Numbered from the stretch's first letter, positions 24,399 to 36,186 are shown. The stretch: 38,915 bases of DNA from Bacteroidota bacterium (GCA_003175935.1 PSRI01000057.1:1-38915), one strand, 5' to 3'. Translations and numbers: made by a program. Notes: generated by a model not told the origin, from the sequence alone.

Positions 24399-27300
24399 TT
24401 ATTCTTCTTCGTCAAAGCTCATTGCTTCGCGGGTAGTTTGCAGCAATTCATATTCTTCCTTGCTTCCCACGATCATATTATCAAATTCACGCAATCCGGT
24501 ACCAGCAGGGATCGGATGTCCTGTGATCACGTTTTCTTTTAATCCCATCATCTCATCTGTTTTGCCCTGGATAGCAGCAGAACTCAATACCTTAGTTGTT
24601 TCCTGGAACGATGCAGCTGAGATCCAGCTATGTGTTCCCAAAGATGCTTTGGTAATTCCCAACAATACCGGTTTAGATGTTGCTGGTTTTGCATCACGAT
24701 ATTCAACCAGTTTTTTATCGTTCCTGCGCAGAATAGAATTTTCTTCTCGCACTTCACGCAAACTAACGATCTGGCCTGCCCTAAGTTTTGAAGATTCGCC
24801 TGGATCAGCCACAACTTTCTTGTCAAAAATCCAGTCATTCTCTTCATTAAATTCAAAGCGATCTTCCAGATCCTCCTCCAGAAACTTAGTGTCACCTGGC
24901 TCAACAATTTCAACCTTCTTCATCATCTGGCGCACGATTACTTCAATATGCTTGTCGTTAATCTTCACACCCTGTAAGCGATAAACTTCCTGGATTTCAT
25001 TTACCACATATTCCTGAACTGCGAAAGGTCCTTTAATATTAAGAATATCTGCAGGAGCTGTTTGTCCATCAGAAAGCGATGTACCTGCTCTCACAAAGTC
25101 ACCATCCTGAACAAGGATCTGACGAGTCAGCGGAACGAGATATTTCTTAATCACGCCATCTTTTGCCTCAATGATAATTTCACGGTTACCACGCTTCACA
25201 GCACCAAAAGTTACCACACCGTCAATTTCGGAAACAATAGCAGGGTTACCAGGATTACGTGCCTCGAACAATTCTGTTACGCGAGGCAAACCTCCCGTGA
25301 TATCACGCAGCTTACCAAGTATGCGCGGGATCTTCACAATTACCTGACCGGCTTTCACACTTTCGGCTTCGTCTACGCCTATATGTGAGCCTACAGGAAG
25401 GTTGTATGATTTCACCTCTTTACCTTCAACAATTAATGAAGGAATTTTGGTTTTGTCTTTTGTTTCGATAACCACTTTTTCGCGGTGACCTGTTTGTTCG
25501 TCGGCTTCTTCACGGTAAGTGATACCTTCAATTACGCTTTCAAATTTCACAGAACCTGCCTGCTCAGAGATAATTACGTTATTGAATGGATCCCATGTAC
25601 AAATCACATCACCCTTATTTACTTTTTGTCCGTCTTTCACGAGCAAAGTAGCACCGTAAGGAATGTTGTTTGTGATGAGCAGACGATCATTCTTCACATC
25701 CATGATACGCAATTCACCAGTACGGCCGATTACGATCTGAACTTTTTCACCTTCATTATTTTCTGCGGTTACGGTACGCAATCCGTCGAACTGAATAGTT
25801 CCTTCGAATTTCGCAGTCAACTGAGAATCTACTGCTGCAGAACCCGCAACACCACCCACGTGGAATGTACGAAGCGTAAGCTGTGTTCCCGGCTCACCGA
25901 TTGATTGGGCGGCAATGATACCGACCGCATCACCTTTCTGTGCCAGGTAACCTGTTGCCAGGTTCACACCATAACACTTAACACATACACCGCGCTTGCT
26001 TTCGCAGGTAAGTACCGAACGAATTTCCACAGTTTCAATTCCGCTATCTTCAATTCTTCTCGCTACATCTTCATTGATCTTATCACCTGCACTTACGATT
26101 AATTCATCCGATTGTGGATCGTAAACGTCGTGAAGTGAAGTACGTCCCAAAATACGATCGTACAATGGCTCAACGATATCTTCATTATCCTTCAATGCGC
26201 TGGTTGCAATACCACGGAGGGTTCCGCAATCCTCATCATTGATAACCACATCCTGTGCAACGTCAACCAAACGACGGGTAAGGTAACCGGCATCGGCAGT
26301 TTTTAACGCTGTATCCGCCAAACCTTTTCTCGCACCGTGTGTAGAAATGAAGTATTCCAATACGCTCAATCCATCTTTGAAGTTTGAAAGGATCGGGTTC
26401 TCGATGATTTCTGATCCGGTAGATCCACTCTTACGTGGTTTGGCCATCAATCCTCTTAAACCTGCAAGCTGCTTAACCTGCTGCTTACTACCTCTCGCAC
26501 CGGAGTCAAGCATCATGTAAACTGAATTGAATCCCTGCTTGTCAGACGACATCTCGTGAATCAAAGTTTCAGTTACACGAGTGTCAACACGCGACCAGAT
26601 ATCGATGATCTGATTGTAACGCTCGTTATTGGTAATAAGACCCATATTATAGTTATCCCAAACTTCCTGAACCTCACCAGCTGCTGAATCAATCAGCTCC
26701 TGTTTCATTTCAGGGATAACAAGATCATTAATGTTAAATGATAATCCACCTCTGAAGGCCATACGGAAACCAAGCTGCTTAATATCATCAAGGAACTTAG
26801 CCGTTTTTGGAACGTTAGTTATTTTGATGATGTCTCCGATGATTTCACGAAGCGATTTTTTAGTAAGAAGTGCATTCACAAATCCTACTTCAACAGGAAC
26901 GTACTGGTTGAAGATTACACGACCAACAGTTGTCTCGATCAGTTTCTTTTCGAGATCACCATTATCTTTTCTTACTGTAGCCTTCACTCTGATTGGAGCG
27001 TGAAGATCAACCTGTCCTTCATTGTATGCAATGATGACTTCTTCTGCACTGTAGAAAGCTTTGCCTTCGCCTTTTACTTTTTCAGTGGCAGTTGATTTTT
27101 TCCCTTTTGTAATGTAGTACAGTCCCAATACCATGTCCTGAGAAGGAAGTGTAATTGGAGTACCATTTTGCGGGTTGAGGATATTGTGCGATGACAACAT
27201 CAACAACTGTGCTTCCAGAATTGCAGCACTGCTCAACGGCACGTGTACCGCCATTTGGTCACCGTCGAAGTCGGCGTTGAACGCAGAACATACGAGCGGG

Positions 27301-28691
27301 TGTAATTGAATCGCTTTACCTTCTACCAGTTTGGGCTGGAAAGCCTGGATTGACAAACGGTGCAGCGTAGGCGCACGGTTGAGAAGAACCGGATGGCCTT
27401 TCAATATATTTTCAAGAATATCCCAAACAACTGCTTCTTTCCGATCCACAAGTTTCCTTGCGCTCTTTACAGTTTTTACGATACCTCTTTCAATAAGTTT
27501 TCTGATGATAAACGGCTTGAACAATTCTGCTGCCATATCCTTGGGAAGGCCGCACTCATGCAAACGCAATTCAGGACCTACCACAATTACAGAACGACCG
27601 GAATAGTCAACACGTTTACCAAGAAGGTTCTGACGAAAACGTCCCTGCTTGCCTTTCAATACGTCACTCAATGATTTCAGGGCCCGACCACCTTCAGCCT
27701 TAACCGCATTTGATTTCCTTGAGTTATCGAACAATGAATCGATAGCTTCCTGGAGCATACGTTTTTCGTTTCTCAGGATCACCTCAGGAGCTTTAATCTC
27801 CAGCAATCTTTTCAAACGATTATTACGAATGATCACACGACGATATAGATCGTTAAGATCAGAAGAAGCAAAACGACCACCATCCAGGGGAACAAGCGGA
27901 CGAAGTTCCGGTGGAATAACAGGAATATATTGCATAACCATCCACTCCGGACGGTTTTCAATTCTTGAATTAGCATCGCGGAAAGATTCAACAACGCTCA
28001 AACGCTTCAATGCATCTGCTTTACGTTGTTGTGAAGTTTCAGTAGCAGCAGCATTACGAAGATCGTAGCTTAACTGATCGAGATCAATTCTCTGAAGCAT
28101 GTCATGAACAGCTTCAGCACCCATTTTCGCGATGAATTTTTGAGGATCATCATCTGGGAGGTATTGATTTTCTTTGGGCAGATTTTCGAGAATCTCAAGG
28201 TATTCTTCTTCAGTAAGAAGATCACCCATCTTCAAATTTCTGTCCTCACGAATACCAGCCTGTATCACTACATATCTCTCGTAATAAACAATGCTCTCCA
28301 TTTTCTTGGAGCTCACACCCAGCAGGTAGCCGATCTTGTTAGGAAGGCTCTTAAAGTACCAGATATGAACAACAGGAACAACCAGTTTAATATGACCCAT
28401 GCGCTCACGACGAACTTTCTTCTCTGTTACTTCCACACCACATCGGTCACACACGATACCCTTGTATCGGATACGCTTGTATTTTCCGCAGGCGCACTCA
28501 TAATCTTTTACTGGTCCAAATATTCTTTCACAAAACAAACCATCTCTCTCCGGCTTATAAGTACGGTAGTTAATGGTTTCAGGCTTCAAAACTTCCCCGT
28601 ATGATCTTTCCAGAATTGCATCAGGAGAAGCAAGACTGATGGTGATCTGAGAGAAAGTTGACCTAGGTCGATTGTCTTTTTTGATAGCCAT
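24399..28691 (-). CDS. rpoC: DNA-directed RNA polymerase subunit beta'
   Basis: This is a 1430-residue largest core subunit of RNA polymerase. It shows the N-terminal zinc ribbon (CACGKYKR...CDRCGVE, residues about 66-85), the clamp and rudder regions, the catalytic [12 protein letters not shown] near residue 470 whose three aspartates hold the active-site magnesium, and the second zinc site ([13 protein letters not shown]). The trigger loop segment [16 protein letters not shown] follows, then a lineage insert and the conserved C-terminal end. It follows rpoB with an 80-base gap containing a small hairpin (CGCC-TTAAGT-GGCG on the minus strand) and no clear promoter, so it is co-transcribed with rpoB. 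A terminator follows. Nothing is missing or broken. Confidence 0.98.
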   Translation of the reverse strand: MAIKKDNRPRSTFSQITISLASPDAILERSYGEVLKPETINYRTYKPERDGLFCERIFGPVKDYECACGKYKRIRYKGIVCDRCGVEVTEKKVRRERMGHIKLVVPVVHIWYFKSLPNKIGYLLGVSSKKMESIVYYERYVVIQAGIREDRNLKMGDLLTEEEYLEILENLPKENQYLPDDDPQKFIAKMGAEAVHDMLQRIDLDQLSYDLRNAAATETSQQRKADALKRLSVVESFRDANSRIENRPEWMVMQYIPVIPPELRPLVPLDGGRFASSDLNDLYRRVIIRNNRLKRLLEIKAPEVILRNEKRMLQEAIDSLFDNSRKSNAVKAEGGRALKSLSDVLKGKQGRFRQNLLGKRVDYSGRSVIVVGPELRLHECGLPKDMAAELFKPFIIRKLIERGIVKTVKSARKLVDRKEAVVWDILENILKGHPVLLNRAPTLHRLSIQAFQPKLVEGKAIQLHPLVCSAFNADFDGDQMAVHVPLSSAAILEAQLLMLSSHNILNPQNGTPITLPSQDMVLGLYYITKGKKSTATEKVKGEGKAFYSAEEVIIAYNEGQVDLHAPIRVKATVRKDNGDLEKKLIETTVGRVIFNQYVPVEVGFVNALLTKKSLREIIGDIIKITNVPKTAKFLDDIKQLGFRMAFRGGLSFNINDLVIPEMKQELIDSAAGEVQEVWDNYNMGLITNNERYNQIIDIWSRVDTRVTETLIHEMSSDKQGFNSVYMMLDSGARGSKQQVKQLAGLRGLMAKPRKSGSTGSEIIENPILSNFKDGLSVLEYFISTHGARKGLADTALKTADAGYLTRRLVDVAQDVVINDEDCGTLRGIATSALKDNEDIVEPLYDRILGRTSLHDVYDPQSDELIVSAGDKINEDVARRIEDSGIETVEIRSVLTCESKRGVCVKCYGVNLATGYLAQKGDAVGIIAAQSIGEPGTQLTLRTFHVGGVAGSAAVDSQLTAKFEGTIQFDGLRTVTAENNEGEKVQIVIGRTGELRIMDVKNDRLLITNNIPYGATLLVKDGQKVNKGDVICTWDPFNNVIISEQAGSVKFESVIEGITYREEADEQTGHREKVVIETKDKTKIPSLIVEGKEVKSYNLPVGSHIGVDEAESVKAGQVIVKIPRILGKLRDITGGLPRVTELFEARNPGNPAIVSEIDGVVTFGAVKRGNREIIIEAKDGVIKKYLVPLTRQILVQDGDFVRAGTSLSDGQTAPADILNIKGPFAVQEYVVNEIQEVYRLQGVKINDKHIEVIVRQMMKKVEIVEPGDTKFLEEDLEDRFEFNEENDWIFDKKVVADPGESSKLRAGQIVSLREVREENSILRRNDKKLVEYRDAKPATSKPVLLGITKASLGTHSWISAASFQETTKVLSSAAIQGKTDEMMGLKENVITGHPIPAGTGLREFDNMIVGSKEEYELLQTTREAMSFDEEE

Positions 28692-28771
28692 ATTATTTGA
28701 GCTTTTTTATTTGCGCCACTTAAGGCGTTATAAATTTTTTATCTGAAAAGGAAATCCGACTCCCCTGAGGG

Positions 28772-31700
28772 TTATTCGAATTTCAGATCAAGTCCCAATC
28801 CTCTCAATTCATGAACCAATACATTGAATGATTCAGGAATTCCTGCTCTCGGAATATTATCCCCTTTCACAATCGCTTCATAAGTTTTTGCACGGCCGAT
28901 AATATCATCCGATTTCAGCGTGAGCAATTCCTGGAGAATGTTTGACGCACCATATGCTTCGAGCGCCCATACTTCCATCTCACCGAAACGCTGACCACCA
29001 AACTGTGCTTTACCACCGAGAGGTTGCTGCGTAATCAAACTGTATGGCCCGATGCTTCTTGCGTGCATCTTATCATCCACCATGTGGTGCAGCTTAATCA
29101 TATAAATGATACCAACTGTGGCCTTTTGGTGGAAGCGTTCTCCTGTTTCTCCGTCACACAGGTAAGTGTGTCCGAATGAAGGCAGATTTGCTTTATCAAT
29201 GAAACTTGCGATTTCATCTTTAGTTGCACCGTCAAAAATCGGAGTAGAGAATTTCACTCCTAATTTTTCTGCAGCCCATCCCAATACGGTTTCATAGATC
29301 TGCCCAAGGTTCATACGGCTTGGTACACCCAACGGGTTCAGAACAATATCAACCGGAGTTCCATCTTCCAGGAACGGCATATCTTCTGCACGAACGATTT
29401 TTGCAACGATACCCTTGTTACCGTGACGACCCGCCATTTTATCACCCACTTTCAATTTGCGTTTCACTGCCAGGTAAACTTTTGCAAGTTTCAATACCCC
29501 TGCAGGCAATTCATCACCAATTGAAATGTTGAATTTCTCTCTCTTATATCTTCCCAATTCTTCATTGAACTTGATATTGTAGTTATGAAGAAGTGTGTTG
29601 ATCTGGTCGTCGATTTTTGCATCGCCTGTCCAGCCTAACGGGTTGATATTTTGGTAGTCGAGTGTAGCAAGATTTTTCGGATTGAACTTCGCGCTCTTTC
29701 CTATCTGCATTTCACCAAAGTTGTTAGTTACACCTGCAGAGTTTTTATCTTTCAGAAGTACCTGCAACTTGCTGATCAGTACTTCGAGTAAATCTTTCTC
29801 ATTTTGCTCGTGGATCTTCTCCAGTTTTTCAATTGCAGCTTTCTCACGAACTTTTGCATTCTTGTCTTTTTTCGCTCTCTGGAAAAGCTTCTTTCCAATT
29901 ACCACACCTTCTGTTCCACTTGGAGCTTTCAAAGACGCATCTTTTGCATCACCTGCTTTATCACCGAAGATCGCGCGAAGCAGTTTTTCTTCAGGCGTAG
30001 GATCGCTTTCTCCTTTAGGAGTGATCTTTCCAATAAGGATATCTCCTTCTTTAACCTGGGCACCGATGCGGATAATTCCATGCTGATCGAGATCCTTTGT
30101 TGCTTCTTCAGAAACGTTGGGAATATCAGGAGTCAATTCCTCTTCTCCCAATTTAGTATCCCTTACTTCTAATTCGTATTCTGAAATATGGATTGAAGTA
30201 AACAGATCTTCACGTGCAACTTTTTCGCTGATAACAATAGCATCCTCAAAGTTGTAACCTTTCCAGGGCATGAACGCCACTTTCAGGTTTCTTCCTAGAG
30301 CCAGTTCACCATCTTTTGTTGCATAACCTTCCGTAAGGAAATCACCAAGTTTCACTCTTTGTCCTTTTTTAACTGCAGGACGCAAATTGATACAGGTTTC
30401 CTGGTTGGTCTTCATGAATTTGGTGAGCTTGTAGATCTTAAGATCATCTTCGAAGCTTACCAGTTTCTGATTTTCGTTTCTTTCGTAGCGAACATGAATT
30501 TCATTGGCATCCACAAATTCAACTACACCTTCTCCTTCTGAATGAATCTGGATTCTTGCATCACGTGCAGCTTTTCCTTCAAGACCAGTTCCCACAAAAG
30601 GAACCTGTGGTACGATTAATGGAACTGCCTGGCGTTGCATGTTCGATCCCATGAGCGCACGGTTCGCGTCATCATGTTCAAGGAATGGAATTAATGATGC
30701 ACTCAAACCAACGATCTGGTTAGGAGCAACGTCCATATATTCAACTTCCGTTTTTTCCAGGATTGGGAAATCGCCGGTCTGACGGGATTTTACTTTTTCT
30801 TCAACAAAGCTTCCAGCTTCATCGAGCGGGGCATTCGCCTGTGCGATCTTAGCAGTGTCTTCTTCTTCCGCACTCAGGTAAGCCAGCTTCTTCATATCAA
30901 CCTTACCGTCGTTAACTTTTCTGTAAGGTGTCTCAATAAAGCCCATCTCATTAATCTTCGCGTGAACGCAAAGCGTAGAGATCAAACCGATATTAGGACC
31001 TTCAGGAGTTTCGATGGTACAAAGACGGCCATAGTGACTATAGTGAACGTCACGAACCTCAAAGCCAGCACGCTCACGACTCAAACCACCTGGCCCGAGT
31101 GCTGAAATACGACGCTTGTGCGTAATCTCACTCAGAGGGTTCGTTTGATCGAGGAACTGCGATAACTGTGATGTACCGAAGAATGAGTTGATCACAGAAG
31201 AAAGTGTACGTGCATTGATAAGATCCACCGGAGTGAATACTTCATTGTCACGAACGTTCATTCTTTCTCTGATCGTTCTTGCCATACGTGCAAGACCTAC
31301 ACCAAACTGAGCATACAATTGCTCTCCCACAGTACGAACACGACGATTGCTGAGGTGGTCGATATCATCGATCTCAGCTTTAGCATTTGTAAGTCTCACG
31401 AGATACTTAATGATCTCAATGATATCTTCTTTGGTGAGTGTTTTTTGATCGAGGGGTTGATCCAAATTCAGCTTGCGGTTGATTTTGTAGCGACCAACTT
31501 CTCCAAGATCATAACGTTTATCAGAGAAAAATAATTTATCGATAATACCTCTCGCAGTTTCGTTATCCGGAGCATCAGCACCACGCAACTGGCGATAGAT
31601 ATGCTGAACCGCTTCCAGTTCGGAGTTAGCGGAGTCTTTGTTCAGTGTGTTATAGATGATTGCATAATCACCGCTCACTTCTTCTTTCTGAATGAAAACG

Positions 31701-32581
31701 CTCTTTGCGTCCATGTCAACGATCAGGTTGATCGCTTCTTCATCCAGGATGGTATCTCTTTCAAGTACCACTTCATTACGCTCGATTGACACAACCTCTC
31801 CGGTATCTTCATCCACAAAATCCTCAACCCATGTTCTAAGAACGCGGGCAGCGAGGCGTTTTCCGAGGTAATGAGATAAAGCTTTTTTATCTGCTTTTAC
31901 TTCATCAGCCATTCCGAAAAGTTCCAGAATGTCTTTATCAGTTTCATAGCCGATAGAACGAAGCAAAGTGGTTACAGGGAACTTCTTTTTTCTGTCGATG
32001 TATGCATACATCACATTGTTGATGTCTGTAGCAAACTCCATCCAGGCGCCTTTGAAAGGAATTACACGGGCACTGTAGATCTTGGTGCCGTTGGGATGGA
32101 TGGATTGTCCGAAGAACACACCGGGTGAACGGTGCAACTGAGAAACAACAACCCTTTCTGCCCCGTTAATCACGAATGTACCGCGCGGAGTCATGTAAGG
32201 GATATTTCCCAGGAACACGTCCTGAACGATGGTTTGGAAATCCACGTGCTCTTCGTCGTTACAACTGAGACGAAGTTTCGCCTTCAGAGGAACGGCATAA
32301 GTGAGACCGCGCTCCATACATTCATCAATGCTGTAGCGGGGTGGATCAATAAAATAATCGAGGAATTCCAATACGAAAATGTTACGGGTATCCGTAATTG
32401 GAAAATTCTCTTTGAATACCTTAAACAACCCCTCAATATTTCTTTTGTCGGGCGTTGTTTCTAATTGGAAAAACTCCTTGAAAGACTGAATCTGGATTTC
32501 CAGAAGGTCTGGAGTTTCTGCCAAATGCTTGATTTTACCGAAATCAATTCTCTTGTTTGTAGCAACTTTTGTTGAAGACAT
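28772..32581 (-). CDS. rpoB: DNA-directed RNA polymerase subunit beta
   Basis: This encodes 1269 residues. The rifampicin-pocket segment [20 protein letters not shown] then [13 protein letters not shown] carries the usual sensitive-type residues (the Q, D, H and S matching E. coli 513, 516, 526 and 531). Downstream are [16 protein letters not shown]-type sequence (here [17 protein letters not shown]), the active-site lysine region [27 protein letters not shown], and the C-terminal [24 protein letters not shown] clamp-anchoring block. It lies 340 bases after rplL, with an attenuator-like hairpin and a consensus promoter between them, and upstream of rpoC. This is the normal beta subunit, all conserved parts visible. 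Confidence 0.98.
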   Translation of the reverse strand: MSSTKVATNKRIDFGKIKHLAETPDLLEIQIQSFKEFFQLETTPDKRNIEGLFKVFKENFPITDTRNIFVLEFLDYFIDPPRYSIDECMERGLTYAVPLKAKLRLSCNDEEHVDFQTIVQDVFLGNIPYMTPRGTFVINGAERVVVSQLHRSPGVFFGQSIHPNGTKIYSARVIPFKGAWMEFATDINNVMYAYIDRKKKFPVTTLLRSIGYETDKDILELFGMADEVKADKKALSHYLGKRLAARVLRTWVEDFVDEDTGEVVSIERNEVVLERDTILDEEAINLIVDMDAKSVFIQKEEVSGDYAIIYNTLNKDSANSELEAVQHIYRQLRGADAPDNETARGIIDKLFFSDKRYDLGEVGRYKINRKLNLDQPLDQKTLTKEDIIEIIKYLVRLTNAKAEIDDIDHLSNRRVRTVGEQLYAQFGVGLARMARTIRERMNVRDNEVFTPVDLINARTLSSVINSFFGTSQLSQFLDQTNPLSEITHKRRISALGPGGLSRERAGFEVRDVHYSHYGRLCTIETPEGPNIGLISTLCVHAKINEMGFIETPYRKVNDGKVDMKKLAYLSAEEEDTAKIAQANAPLDEAGSFVEEKVKSRQTGDFPILEKTEVEYMDVAPNQIVGLSASLIPFLEHDDANRALMGSNMQRQAVPLIVPQVPFVGTGLEGKAARDARIQIHSEGEGVVEFVDANEIHVRYERNENQKLVSFEDDLKIYKLTKFMKTNQETCINLRPAVKKGQRVKLGDFLTEGYATKDGELALGRNLKVAFMPWKGYNFEDAIVISEKVAREDLFTSIHISEYELEVRDTKLGEEELTPDIPNVSEEATKDLDQHGIIRIGAQVKEGDILIGKITPKGESDPTPEEKLLRAIFGDKAGDAKDASLKAPSGTEGVVIGKKLFQRAKKDKNAKVREKAAIEKLEKIHEQNEKDLLEVLISKLQVLLKDKNSAGVTNNFGEMQIGKSAKFNPKNLATLDYQNINPLGWTGDAKIDDQINTLLHNYNIKFNEELGRYKREKFNISIGDELPAGVLKLAKVYLAVKRKLKVGDKMAGRHGNKGIVAKIVRAEDMPFLEDGTPVDIVLNPLGVPSRMNLGQIYETVLGWAAEKLGVKFSTPIFDGATKDEIASFIDKANLPSFGHTYLCDGETGERFHQKATVGIIYMIKLHHMVDDKMHARSIGPYSLITQQPLGGKAQFGGQRFGEMEVWALEAYGASNILQELLTLKSDDIIGRAKTYEAIVKGDNIPRAGIPESFNVLVHELRGLGLDLKFE

Positions 32582-32723
32582 ATGTGTAAAAGCGCTTTTA
32601 GTTGATCAACGACATAAAATTCCTTACCCCTCTATCTTCGCGAGAAAATAGAAGACCATGAGGATCAATCATTTATGATTCAATTGGAACGTCAAACTGT
32701 ATTAGGCCTAATTTAAAGGATGG

Positions 32724-32753
32724 CAAAGGTAATGAATGTACGGGTTATTTCAA
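32724..32753 (-). promoter_or_regulatory. Consensus promoter for rpoBC
   Basis: On the minus strand, TTG (32753-32751), exactly 19 bases, then TACCTTTG (32731-32724), an exact match to the Bacteroidota TTG-N19-TAnnTTTG promoter. It lies downstream of the attenuator-like hairpin and about 140 bases upstream of the rpoB start. Confidence 0.65.
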
Positions 32754-32856
32754 TATTTTTTTAGTCACCAAACCGTCTGTTTTTCAGCAGCCGAAAGCCT
32801 CCAAAACGCAAGAATTGGGGTATGAAGAAAAGGGGTTGGGGGAGAGAGGTTTAAAA

Positions 32857-32896
32857 AGGAAACTGGTTGAAAAGTGTTAAAACTCGTCAACCAGTT
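32857..32896 (-). terminator. Attenuator-like hairpin between rplL and rpoB
   Basis: On the minus strand AACTGGTTGA (32896-32887) pairs perfectly with TCAACCAGTT (32870-32861) around a 16-base loop, followed by TCCTTTTT. The T-run is imperfect, so partial termination is the likelier reading. E. coli has an attenuator at the same place. Confidence 0.6.
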
Positions 32897-32921
32897 AAAA
32901 TTCGAACTTATTTGAAAGAGA

Positions 32922-33299
32922 TTACTGAATCTCTACATCTGCACCTGCATCTTTCAATTTAGCTGCGAGTTCATCAGCTTCTGCTTTAGAAACACCTTCT
33001 TTGATAGCTTTTGGTGCACCATCAACGAGGTCTTTAGCTTCTTTCAGTCCAAGACCAGTAAGATCTTTTACAACCTTAACGATCGCGAGCTTATTAGCTC
33101 CAGCGCTCTTCAGGACTACGTTGAATGCAGTCTTTTCTTCAACAGCTGCTGCTCCACCGCCTTCACCGCCACCAGAAACTACAACTGCTGCTGCTGCTGG
33201 TTCGATACCATAATCTGCTTTTAATACATCGGCCAGTTCCTGTACTTCTTTTACAGTAAGACCTACGAGTTGTTCTGCTAATGCTTTTACGTCTGCCAT
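32922..33299 (-). CDS. rplL: 50S ribosomal protein L7/L12
   Basis: This is a 125-residue stalk protein. I chose ATG 33299 ([20 protein letters not shown]), the family start; the longer open frame adds only spacer codons. The N-terminal dimerisation helices are followed by an Ala/Gly-rich hinge (about residues 38-55: [20 protein letters not shown]) and the C-terminal domain [20 protein letters not shown] with [17 protein letters not shown], which contacts translation factors. It is separated from rplJ by 147 bases, which could hold a regulatory structure. Ends 340 bases before rpoB. Confidence 0.97.
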   Translation of the reverse strand: MADVKALAEQLVGLTVKEVQELADVLKADYGIEPAAAAVVVSGGGEGGGAAAVEEKTAFNVVLKSAGANKLAIVKVVKDLTGLGLKEAKDLVDGAPKAIKEGVSKAEADELAAKLKDAGADVEIQ

Positions 33300-33446
33300 T
33301 TGATTTAAAATTTTTTCCGGCTTCACAGCAATCTTTAAGAAAGATGCTCCGTCGGATAGTTTAAAAAAATTTCGCCTTTATTTTCCCTCAGGCCTGGGTG
33401 TTTATACTGAGTTAAATCAGACTAACTAATCACGCTGCAACTAAAA

Positions 33447-33962
33447 TTATTCTGCTGCTGCGCCTTCGCTTTTCTTTTCTGCATGAGTGAGAAGTGCAGA
33501 AAGAACTCTTTTCGCTGGCGATTGCAACAATCCGATTACTTCGCCAATCAATTCATTCTTCGTCTTGATTTGGGTAAGTGCTTTCAAACTCTTGTCTCCA
33601 GTGTATACGTCACCGTTAATGAATGCAGCTTTGAGAACCGGAAGTTCCAGGTTGCCATCTTTGCGGAATGAGCTAATGATAAGTGCAGGATTTTTCGGGT
33701 TCTCCGAAAAAAGCAGTGCAGTTACTTTATTCAGACTTTCATACACGCCTGTGTAACGCGTGCTGTCCAAAGATTCAAGAGCTTTCTTGATAAGTGTATT
33801 CTTAGCCACTTTCATTTCAACCTGCTTGTCAAAACATGCTCTGCGAAGTTTGGAAACCTGGTCTACTGTGAGCGATTCTGTATCGGTCACATAGAAGTTA
33901 TTATATTGAGCAAACTTGTCTTTCAACAGTTCGATCACTTCGTTTTTTTCTTGCTTTGTCAT
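33447..33962 (-). CDS. rplJ: 50S ribosomal protein L10
   Basis: This is a 171-residue protein that anchors L7/L12 dimers to the 23S rRNA at the stalk base. The N-terminal rRNA-binding domain is recognisable (MTKQEKNEVIELLKDKF, YVTDTESLTVDQVSKLRR, KVAKNTLIKKALES) and the C-terminal helix that binds L12 ends PAKRVLSALLTHAEKKSEG. It starts 30 bases after rplA, so the long L10 leader found between rplA and rplJ in enterobacteria is absent here; autoregulation, if present, must act elsewhere, for example in the rplJ-rplL spacer. Confidence 0.96.
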   Translation of the reverse strand: MTKQEKNEVIELLKDKFAQYNNFYVTDTESLTVDQVSKLRRACFDKQVEMKVAKNTLIKKALESLDSTRYTGVYESLNKVTALLFSENPKNPALIISSFRKDGNLELPVLKAAFINGDVYTGDKSLKALTQIKTKNELIGEVIGLLQSPAKRVLSALLTHAEKKSEGAAAE

Positions 33963-33992
33963 ACAAAAAATTTTTTACGGCTGGGCCGGATC

Positions 33993-34685
33993 TTAGTTCA
34001 TTAATGATTTTGTATCGATAGTAATTCCGGGGCTCATGGTACTTGCCATGAAAACGCTTTTCAGGTAAGTTCCTTTTGCCGTAGAAGGTTTAGCCTTAAT
34101 AATCGCGTTGATAAATTCAAGGCTGTTTTCTGCAAGCTTTTCAGAAGTGAAACTTACTCTTCCTACCGAAGCGTGAATGATACCAGCTTTGTCAACTTTG
34201 AAAGCGATTTTACCGCCTTTTACTTCGTTCACTGCGGCAGCAACATCGTTAGTAACCGTTCCTGTTTTAGGATTCGGCATAAGGTTGCGTGGGCCGAGAA
34301 TTTTACCGAGTTTACCAATCTTAGGCATTACAGATGGAGTTGCAACGATAACGTCAACATCAACCCAACCGCCTTCGATTTTTTGAACAAATTCATCCAG
34401 TCCAACATAATCAGCACCGGCAGCTTTTGCCTCGGCTTCTTTATCGGGAGTGCAAAGTACAAGCACTCTCTTTGTTTTACCTGTACCGTGTGGTAAAGTA
34501 ACGGTGCCACGAATGGCCTGGTCTGCTTTTTTAGGATCAACTCCAAGACGGATATGAAGATCCACAGAACTGTCAAACTTAGTTGTATTCACCTCCTTCA
34601 CCAATGATGAGGCTTCCTTGAGAGAATACACTTTTCTCTTATCTATTTTAGCTTCTGAAGCTTTTCTTTTTTTAGTGATACCCAT
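33993..34685 (-). CDS. rplA: 50S ribosomal protein L1
   Basis: This encodes 230 residues. Conserved L1 blocks are visible: [38 protein letters not shown], the middle-domain [20 protein letters not shown], and the RNA-binding end [21 protein letters not shown]1 forms the mobile stalk that handles E-site tRNA, and in many bacteria it represses its own rplK-rplA mRNA. It lies 49 bases after rplK and 30 before rplJ, part of one transcript. Nothing unusual. Confidence 0.97.
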   Translation of the reverse strand: MGITKKRKASEAKIDKRKVYSLKEASSLVKEVNTTKFDSSVDLHIRLGVDPKKADQAIRGTVTLPHGTGKTKRVLVLCTPDKEAEAKAAGADYVGLDEFVQKIEGGWVDVDVIVATPSVMPKIGKLGKILGPRNLMPNPKTGTVTNDVAAAVNEVKGGKIAFKVDKAGIIHASVGRVSFTSEKLAENSLEFINAIIKAKPSTAKGTYLKSVFMASTMSPGITIDTKSLMN

Positions 34686-34734
34686 TTTCGTTCATTTTTA
34701 GGAAGTCCGGCTTATTGCAGGACAGGTGAATAAA

Positions 34735-35181
34735 TCAGTTGTTATCCCAGGGGGCTTTACCATCAACGGTAATACCCATGCTGCGGGCCGTTCCGGCCAC
34801 CATGCGCATAGCACTTTCAAGAGTGAAACAATTCAGGTCAGGCATTTTGTCTTTAGCAATTGCCTCTACCTGTTTCCAATTCACCTTACCCACTTTTGTG
34901 CGGTTTGACTCTTTAGAGCCACTCTGCAACTTCGCTGCTTCCAGCAATTGAACGGATGCGGGTGGAGTTTTAATAATAAACTCAAAAGACTTGTCGGAAT
35001 AAACTGTGATAACCACGGGAAGAACTTTTCCCATTTTATCCTGCGTACGTGCATTGAATTGCTTGCAGAATTCCATGATGTTTATACCCTTGGAACCTAA
35101 TGCAGGACCTACAGGCGGAGCAGGGTTTGCCTGGCCTCCCTTTACCTGTAGCTTTACGAAGCCGGTAATCTCTTTTGCCAT
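34735..35181 (-). CDS. rplK: 50S ribosomal protein L11
   Basis: This is a 148-residue protein of the GTPase-associated centre. The N-terminal domain carries [20 protein letters not shown] and [17 protein letters not shown], with the proline-rich stretch targeted by thiopeptides. The C-terminal rRNA-binding domain ends [19 protein letters not shown]. It is the first gene of the rplKAJL-rpoBC transcript. Its usual upstream neighbour nusG is 2.86 kb away here because of inserted genes, and a candidate promoter lies about 150 bases upstream. Confidence 0.97.
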   Translation of the reverse strand: MAKEITGFVKLQVKGGQANPAPPVGPALGSKGINIMEFCKQFNARTQDKMGKVLPVVITVYSDKSFEFIIKTPPASVQLLEAAKLQSGSKESNRTKVGKVNWKQVEAIAKDKMPDLNCFTLESAMRMVAGTARSMGITVDGKAPWDNN

Positions 35182-35330
35182 TTTTCAATATTTTTTGGTG
35201 ATAGCGTCTCCTTATTTGTAAAGAAGACTCCCAAATTCATCTGAGAACCACCATTTCAGTGAACTCAGGCTCTCCGGAAGAAGAAAACAAATCCTTCCAA
35301 ACAGAGAATGAAAAAGAACTTTTGGGGTTG

Positions 35331-35360
35331 CAAAGGTATTATAAAATTTCTGATTAAAAG
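35331..35360 (-). promoter_or_regulatory. Candidate promoter of the rplKAJL-rpoBC operon
   Basis: On the minus strand TACCTTTG (35338-35331) is an exact -7 box, the same sequence as in the rpoB promoter. The -33 region about 19 bases upstream reads CTTTTAAT, without a clean TTG, so the call is moderate. Its presence here fits rplK being cut off from nusG. Confidence 0.45.
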
Positions 35361-35534
35361 GATTTTTTTCAATCATTTTGGTTCCCCAAAAAGCCCTGCT
35401 GATTTTATGCAAACTATATACTAAACCTTACTGCAGATTTAAGCTGCAATTAAAACACAATTTCAGCAATAGAAATCTCAAAATTTCATTGACAAAAACA
35501 GTGTAAGGACCGATTTCAATATCCTCGTTTATCA

Positions 35535-35612
35535 ATTTTATACTTATGGTTTTTTCGTCAATAGAAAGCAGTTGATTTTCAATATCAAATATTTTGCTTA
35601 ATTTTCTATGTC
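35535..35612 (+). promoter_or_regulatory. Conserved upstream block of basic-repeat gene 1
   Basis: From about 35551 the sequence aligns with 36191-36258 upstream of gene 2. Shared pieces include TTGATTTT, TCAATAT/TCAGTAT, AAATATTTTG (35588-35596), TTAATTTTCTA and TCCA. The TATTTTG word is a near match to the -7 box. The block ends 34 bases before the ATG. Probably a duplicated promoter. Confidence 0.5.
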
Positions 35613-35645
35613 CATATTACTTACTAAACATTTAAAACTCAAACC

Positions 35646-35930
35646 ATGGCAAAAGCAAGAAAAGCAGTCCGTAGAAAGGTTGCTAAAAAAGCTGTTAGAA
35701 GAAAAGTTGCTAGAAAAGCAGTAAGAAGAAAGGTAGCCCGGAAAGCAGTTAGAAGAAAAGTTGCAAAAAAAGCTGTTAGAAGGAAGGCTGTTAAAAGAGC
35801 AGTAGTTAGAAAAGCAGTTAAAAGAAAAGCTGTTAAAAGAGCTGTTGCTAAAAAGGCTGTTAAAAGGGCCATCGTAAGAAAGGCAGTAAGAAGAGCCATT
35901 ATTAAAAAGGCTTTGGAACAAGGATCATAG
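35646..35930 (+). CDS. Basic 9-residue-repeat histone-H1-like protein, paralogue 1
   Basis: This encodes 94 residues made almost only of Lys, Arg, Ala, Val and Ile. I count 45 Lys/Arg and a single acidic residue. The body is a tandem 9-residue repeat, KAVRRKVA(K/R), exact for four units, then decaying (KAVRRKAVK, RAVVRKAVK, KAVKRAIVR, KAVRRAIIK), with a short end KALEQGS. No signal, no globular domain. The repeats use mixed synonymous codons, so the protein sequence, not recent DNA duplication, keeps them alike. Composition resembles histone H1/HC1-like DNA-compacting proteins; nucleoid or RNA binding is inference. It is read against the flanking ribosomal operon, with its own upstream block and strong terminator. 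Confidence 0.85.
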   Translation: MAKARKAVRRKVAKKAVRRKVARKAVRRKVARKAVRRKVAKKAVRRKAVKRAVVRKAVKRKAVKRAVAKKAVKRAIVRKAVRRAIIKKALEQGS

Positions 35931-35988
35931 ATTTACAATTTCAGCCATTTTACAAATCATTGTAAAGGCTGATAAGCTCAGATAATTT

Positions 35989-36018
35989 AAGAGCCGGTCA
36001 CTTTATACCGGCTCTTTT
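35989..36018 (+). terminator. Terminator of basic-repeat gene 1
   Basis: AAGAGCCGGT (35989-35998) pairs perfectly with ACCGGCTCTT (36007-36016) around an 8-base loop, ending in a T-run. It is the strongest hairpin in this region, so gene 2 must rely on its own promoter. Confidence 0.8.
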
Positions 36019-36186
36019 AGACTTCAGAACAGCGTATTTGAAACTAACTATCCCAAGGCAGACCGTATCAAAACCTTAAGCAGGCCCCATCTTCATCCTC
36101 CTCATTAATGCAATTGACCTGTCCCAAACCTAAAAATGAAAATTGAAATAAGATAATTGCGATAAAAACTATAAACTGTAATTATA

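Larger units (their letters stand above)
32582..32921 (-). other. rplL-rpoB intergenic leader
   Basis: This 340-base gap holds no ORF. In transcription order it contains a 10-bp-stem hairpin (32861-32896), then a consensus promoter (32724-32753), then about 140 bases of leader to the rpoB ATG. A short inverted repeat AGAGATT-ACTG-AATCTCT (32917-32934) overlaps the rplL stop. This layout lets rpoBC be uncoupled from the ribosomal protein genes. Confidence 0.6.
35182..35645. other. Divergent region: rplK leader and histone-like gene promoter
   Basis: This 464-base gap separates minus-strand rplK from the plus-strand basic-repeat gene. It contains the candidate rplK promoter (35331-35338) and its ~150-base leader, in which CTGAG and CTCAG arms (about 35241-35269) could form a stem. 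It also contains the upstream block shared with the second basic-repeat gene. No ORF is credible. Confidence 0.55.

Noticed and set aside
24348-28604. Numerous plus-strand open frames across rpoC and rpoB
   Set aside because: All are antisense to the two best-conserved genes in the window and show no domain of their own.
33963-33992. L10 leader RNA upstream of rplJ
   Set aside because: Only 30 bases separate rplA and rplJ, too short for the known leader fold.
35598-35921. Minus-strand 107-codon Ser/Phe/Asn-rich frame, and similar one at 36252-36602
   Set aside because: Antisense reading of Lys/Arg-rich repeat codons; the repetitive composition is a direct consequence. The sense strand has start, upstream block and terminators.
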